Shown: positions 41,148 to 42,672 of the stretch, piece after piece | Position numbering within the stretch: the first letter of the stretch is position 1 | Layout of the letters: each line of letters starts with the position of its first letter | DNA from: an uncultured Schlesneria sp. | GTDB taxonomy: Bacteria > Planctomycetota > Planctomycetia > Planctomycetales > Planctomycetaceae | Reading direction: 5' to 3' | DNA: 42,672 bases | Assembly (NCBI GenBank): GCA_903834925.1 | Contig: CAILLA010000085.1 | Coordinates: 1 to 42,672, forward strand | Notes under the pieces: model-generated | Database searches by the model: none | What the model saw: the letters and a program-made list of their open reading frames with translations, nothing else | Told to the model about the DNA's origin: nothing | Program-made: the position numbers and the translations under genes

Positions 41148-42452
41148 GTGAGCGAGCAATCGGCTCCCGTCACATCATCCGATCGGTTGGTTCCAATTGA
41201 CGTTCTTCGAGGCTTTGCCGTGTGTGGCATCCTGACGATGAACATCCTCTCGCTGGGACTTCCTGGCACGGCACGCCTTAATCCAAACGTCGCTGGCGGC
41301 TTCAATGGGGTCAACTACGTGGCCTGGCTCGTCGGCTTTTTCTTGTTTGATGAGAAGATGATCACGATCTTTTCGATGTTATTCGGTGCGGGTCTTGTCT
41401 TGATGGCAGATCGAACAAATCAACAAGGAAAGTCGTCCACCATACTGTACTATCGGCGGGTCGGCATCCTTCTGTTCATCGGTCTGATTCACGCCTATCT
41501 GATCTGGGACGGCGACATCCTCGTCGCGTATGCACTCTGTGGAATGCTGGCCTACCCGTTGCGAAAGCTCTCGCCTCGAAACCTCGTCGTTGTTGGCGTT
41601 CTGTTCACGCTTCCCTCGGTACCACTGACGGCCGCGGTCGCTGGGTTATTTCAATCGTTTCGTGACGCATCGGTTCGAGTCCACGCGACTGAGCAGAACG
41701 GCCGACCCATTTCCGATGAAGACATGGAACTGGCCGAAGGCTGGAACGGCATCAGAAAGGCATTTCATCCGACGAAAGACGAAGTAATAGAAACGATCCA
41801 GAAGAATCGAGAGTCATCCTACTGGAGTCTGGTCGTCAAGAATGCGCCGCAAGCGTTTGGAGTTCAGACAACCATCTTCGGTTCGTCGTTTATCTGGACG
41901 GTCACAGGTCGAATGCTGATTGGCATGGCCTTGATGAAATTAGGAGTCTTCTCGGCGACGCTGTCAACGCGGTTCTACGGCCTGCTCGCCCTCGTTGGTT
42001 ACGGCTTGGGATGGCCGATCGTCGCGTTCGCTGCAAACCGCTTGATCCAAAACGACTTCGATGTCGTGTCCCTGTTCGCCGGCTGTTTTCAGATTAATTT
42101 CTTCGGCAGTCTTTTGGTGGCCCTGGGCCATATTGCGGTCGTCATGTTGGTCTGCAAAATGGATTGGTTCCCCTGGCTCATCAGCCGACTTGCAGCAGTA
42201 GGACGTATGGCACTGACGAATTACCTGATGCAGTCGTTACTGTGCACGATCTTCTTCAATGGGTACGGATTCGGCTTCTACGGGACTTTTAACCGCGTGC
42301 AGCTCTACGAGATCGTGGTCGCCGTCTGGGCTTTGCAACTCTGGTACAGCCCGCTGTGGCTAAGATATTTTCGTTTCGGTCCCGTCGAATGGCTGTGGCG
42401 GTCAATAACCTACGGAACCATTCAACCGATCTGGAATGTGGTAAAGACGTAA
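41148..42452 (+). CDS. DUF418 (YeiB-like) polytopic membrane protein
   Basis: A 434-residue membrane protein. The N-terminus RLVPIDVLRGFAVCGILTMNI is the classic 'R....D.lRG.A..GIl..N' opening of the DUF418/acyltransferase-3-related family. It is followed by DEKMITIFSMLFGAGLVLM and RRVGILLFIGLIHAYLIWDGDILVAYALCG. The DUF418 region lies in the C-terminal half (GRMALTNYLMQSLLCTIFF, then LQLWYSPLWLRYFRFGPVEWLWRSITYG). About ten hydrophobic segments are visible. The start is a GTG at 41148, chosen because GAAGGA lies about 7 nt upstream; a TTG at 41109 has no such site. Function is unknown; transport or acyl transfer to surface molecules is suspected. It is 97 bp after the glycosyltransferase stop and could be co-transcribed. 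Confidence 0.88.
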   Translation: MSEQSAPVTSSDRLVPIDVLRGFAVCGILTMNILSLGLPGTARLNPNVAGGFNGVNYVAWLVGFFLFDEKMITIFSMLFGAGLVLMADRTNQQGKSSTILYYRRVGILLFIGLIHAYLIWDGDILVAYALCGMLAYPLRKLSPRNLVVVGVLFTLPSVPLTAAVAGLFQSFRDASVRVHATEQNGRPISDEDMELAEGWNGIRKAFHPTKDEVIETIQKNRESSYWSLVVKNAPQAFGVQTTIFGSSFIWTVTGRMLIGMALMKLGVFSATLSTRFYGLLALVGYGLGWPIVAFAANRLIQNDFDVVSLFAGCFQINFFGSLLVALGHIAVVMLVCKMDWFPWLISRLAAVGRMALTNYLMQSLLCTIFFNGYGFGFYGTFNRVQLYEIVVAVWALQLWYSPLWLRYFRFGPVEWLWRSITYGTIQPIWNVVKT

Positions 42453-42527
42453 CGGAATTGCATTGATCACATTTGGGACAGGTCACTGATTTGTAGAGCC
42501 GAGTTCGTTGGGAATGTTGGGGATTTC

Positions 42528-42672
42528 ATGGAAGCCATCACACCAGCCACTTTAAACGACGTACCTCAGTTGGCACTCCTGCTGAATCTGTTGTTCACGC
42601 AAGAAGCCGATTTCACGCCCGATCGAGAGAAACAGGAACGAGGGTTGCGCCTGATCATCGAGTCGGCTCACG
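42528..42672 (+). CDS. GNAT-family N-acetyltransferase, 5' part only
   Basis: The ATG at 42528, with GGGGA 5 nt upstream, opens a frame that runs off the right edge after 48 codons. The translation EAITPATLNDVPQLALLLNLLF, then EADFTPDREKQERGLRLIIES, has the helix-1/helix-2 pattern of GNAT acetyltransferases ('A...D...L..LL..LF..E.DF.pd...Q..GL.lii'). The acetyl-CoA site is beyond the window, so the substrate cannot be guessed. Confidence 0.7.
   Translation, partial: MEAITPATLNDVPQLALLLNLLFTQEADFTPDREKQERGLRLIIESAH

Noticed and set aside
1..42672. tRNA, rRNA, CRISPR arrays, IS transposases, riboswitches
   Set aside because: I looked through the intergenic stretches and found no cloverleaf, no regularly spaced direct repeats, no transposase gene and no recognisable riboswitch; a covariance-model scan would be needed to exclude small RNAs.

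Overview
The window looks like a chromosomal segment of a planctomycete (phylum Planctomycetota). The main evidence is lineage-typical families: a pre-peptidase C-terminal (PPC) domain protein next to a DUF1549/DUF1553 protein, a Tat-exported DUF1501 protein, a Tat-exported sugar phosphate isomerase/epimerase, a DUF11-repeat surface protein, a BatA/VWA membrane protein and lone, scattered housekeeping genes. GC looks moderate by eye. I cannot fix the genus. No rRNA, tRNA, CRISPR array, phage or IS transposase was seen.

Layout. 0-9.8 kb: a possible gene start at the left edge, a strong terminator, a DUF11 protein (-), a XerC/D-type recombinase (+), then a long minus-strand run: gatB, EboA-family protein, FmdB-like protein, Tat-type TIM-barrel protein, trpE and a Uma2-fold protein with a degraded active site. 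10-15 kb: PPC protein and DUF1549/DUF1553 protein in tandem. 15-20 kb: a PIN/DUF104 toxin-antitoxin pair, a serine acetyltransferase, a CPBP-family membrane protease and two tandem SpoU-type RNA methyltransferases. 20-26.7 kb: BatA/VWA protein, FAD-dependent oxidoreductase, DUF1501 protein and a TolB-like propeller protein. 26.8-31 kb: kdsD followed by a 1020-residue protein that resembles a giant LptC/LptA, a likely lipopolysaccharide-export pair. 31-37 kb: kbl, an RbsD/FucU-family mutarotase, two secreted unknowns, an EVE-domain protein and a trans-sulfuration PLP enzyme. 37-39.6 kb: a minus-strand accessory cluster (short Cys-rich protein, ferritin-like diiron protein, macro-domain protein, small membrane protein with an apparent frameshift, DUF2293 protein). 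39.7-42.7 kb: GT1-type glycosyltransferase, DUF418 membrane protein and the start of a GNAT acetyltransferase.

The most striking non-coding signal is a pair of dispersed hairpin families. One is an 88-98 bp double-hairpin element with 9-bp terminal inverted repeats. It occurs four times (9821, 18018, 19730, 24122), always between genes, and paired bases change together between copies. The other is a REP-like hairpin with a GGCTGGAAGCC core (22301-22359 and 31097-31120) whose two full-length units differ at four positions, all in two compensatory base pairs. The best protein-level lead is the kdsD plus giant LptC/LptA-like pair. Functions are assigned from motifs and family memory only; no database search was possible.
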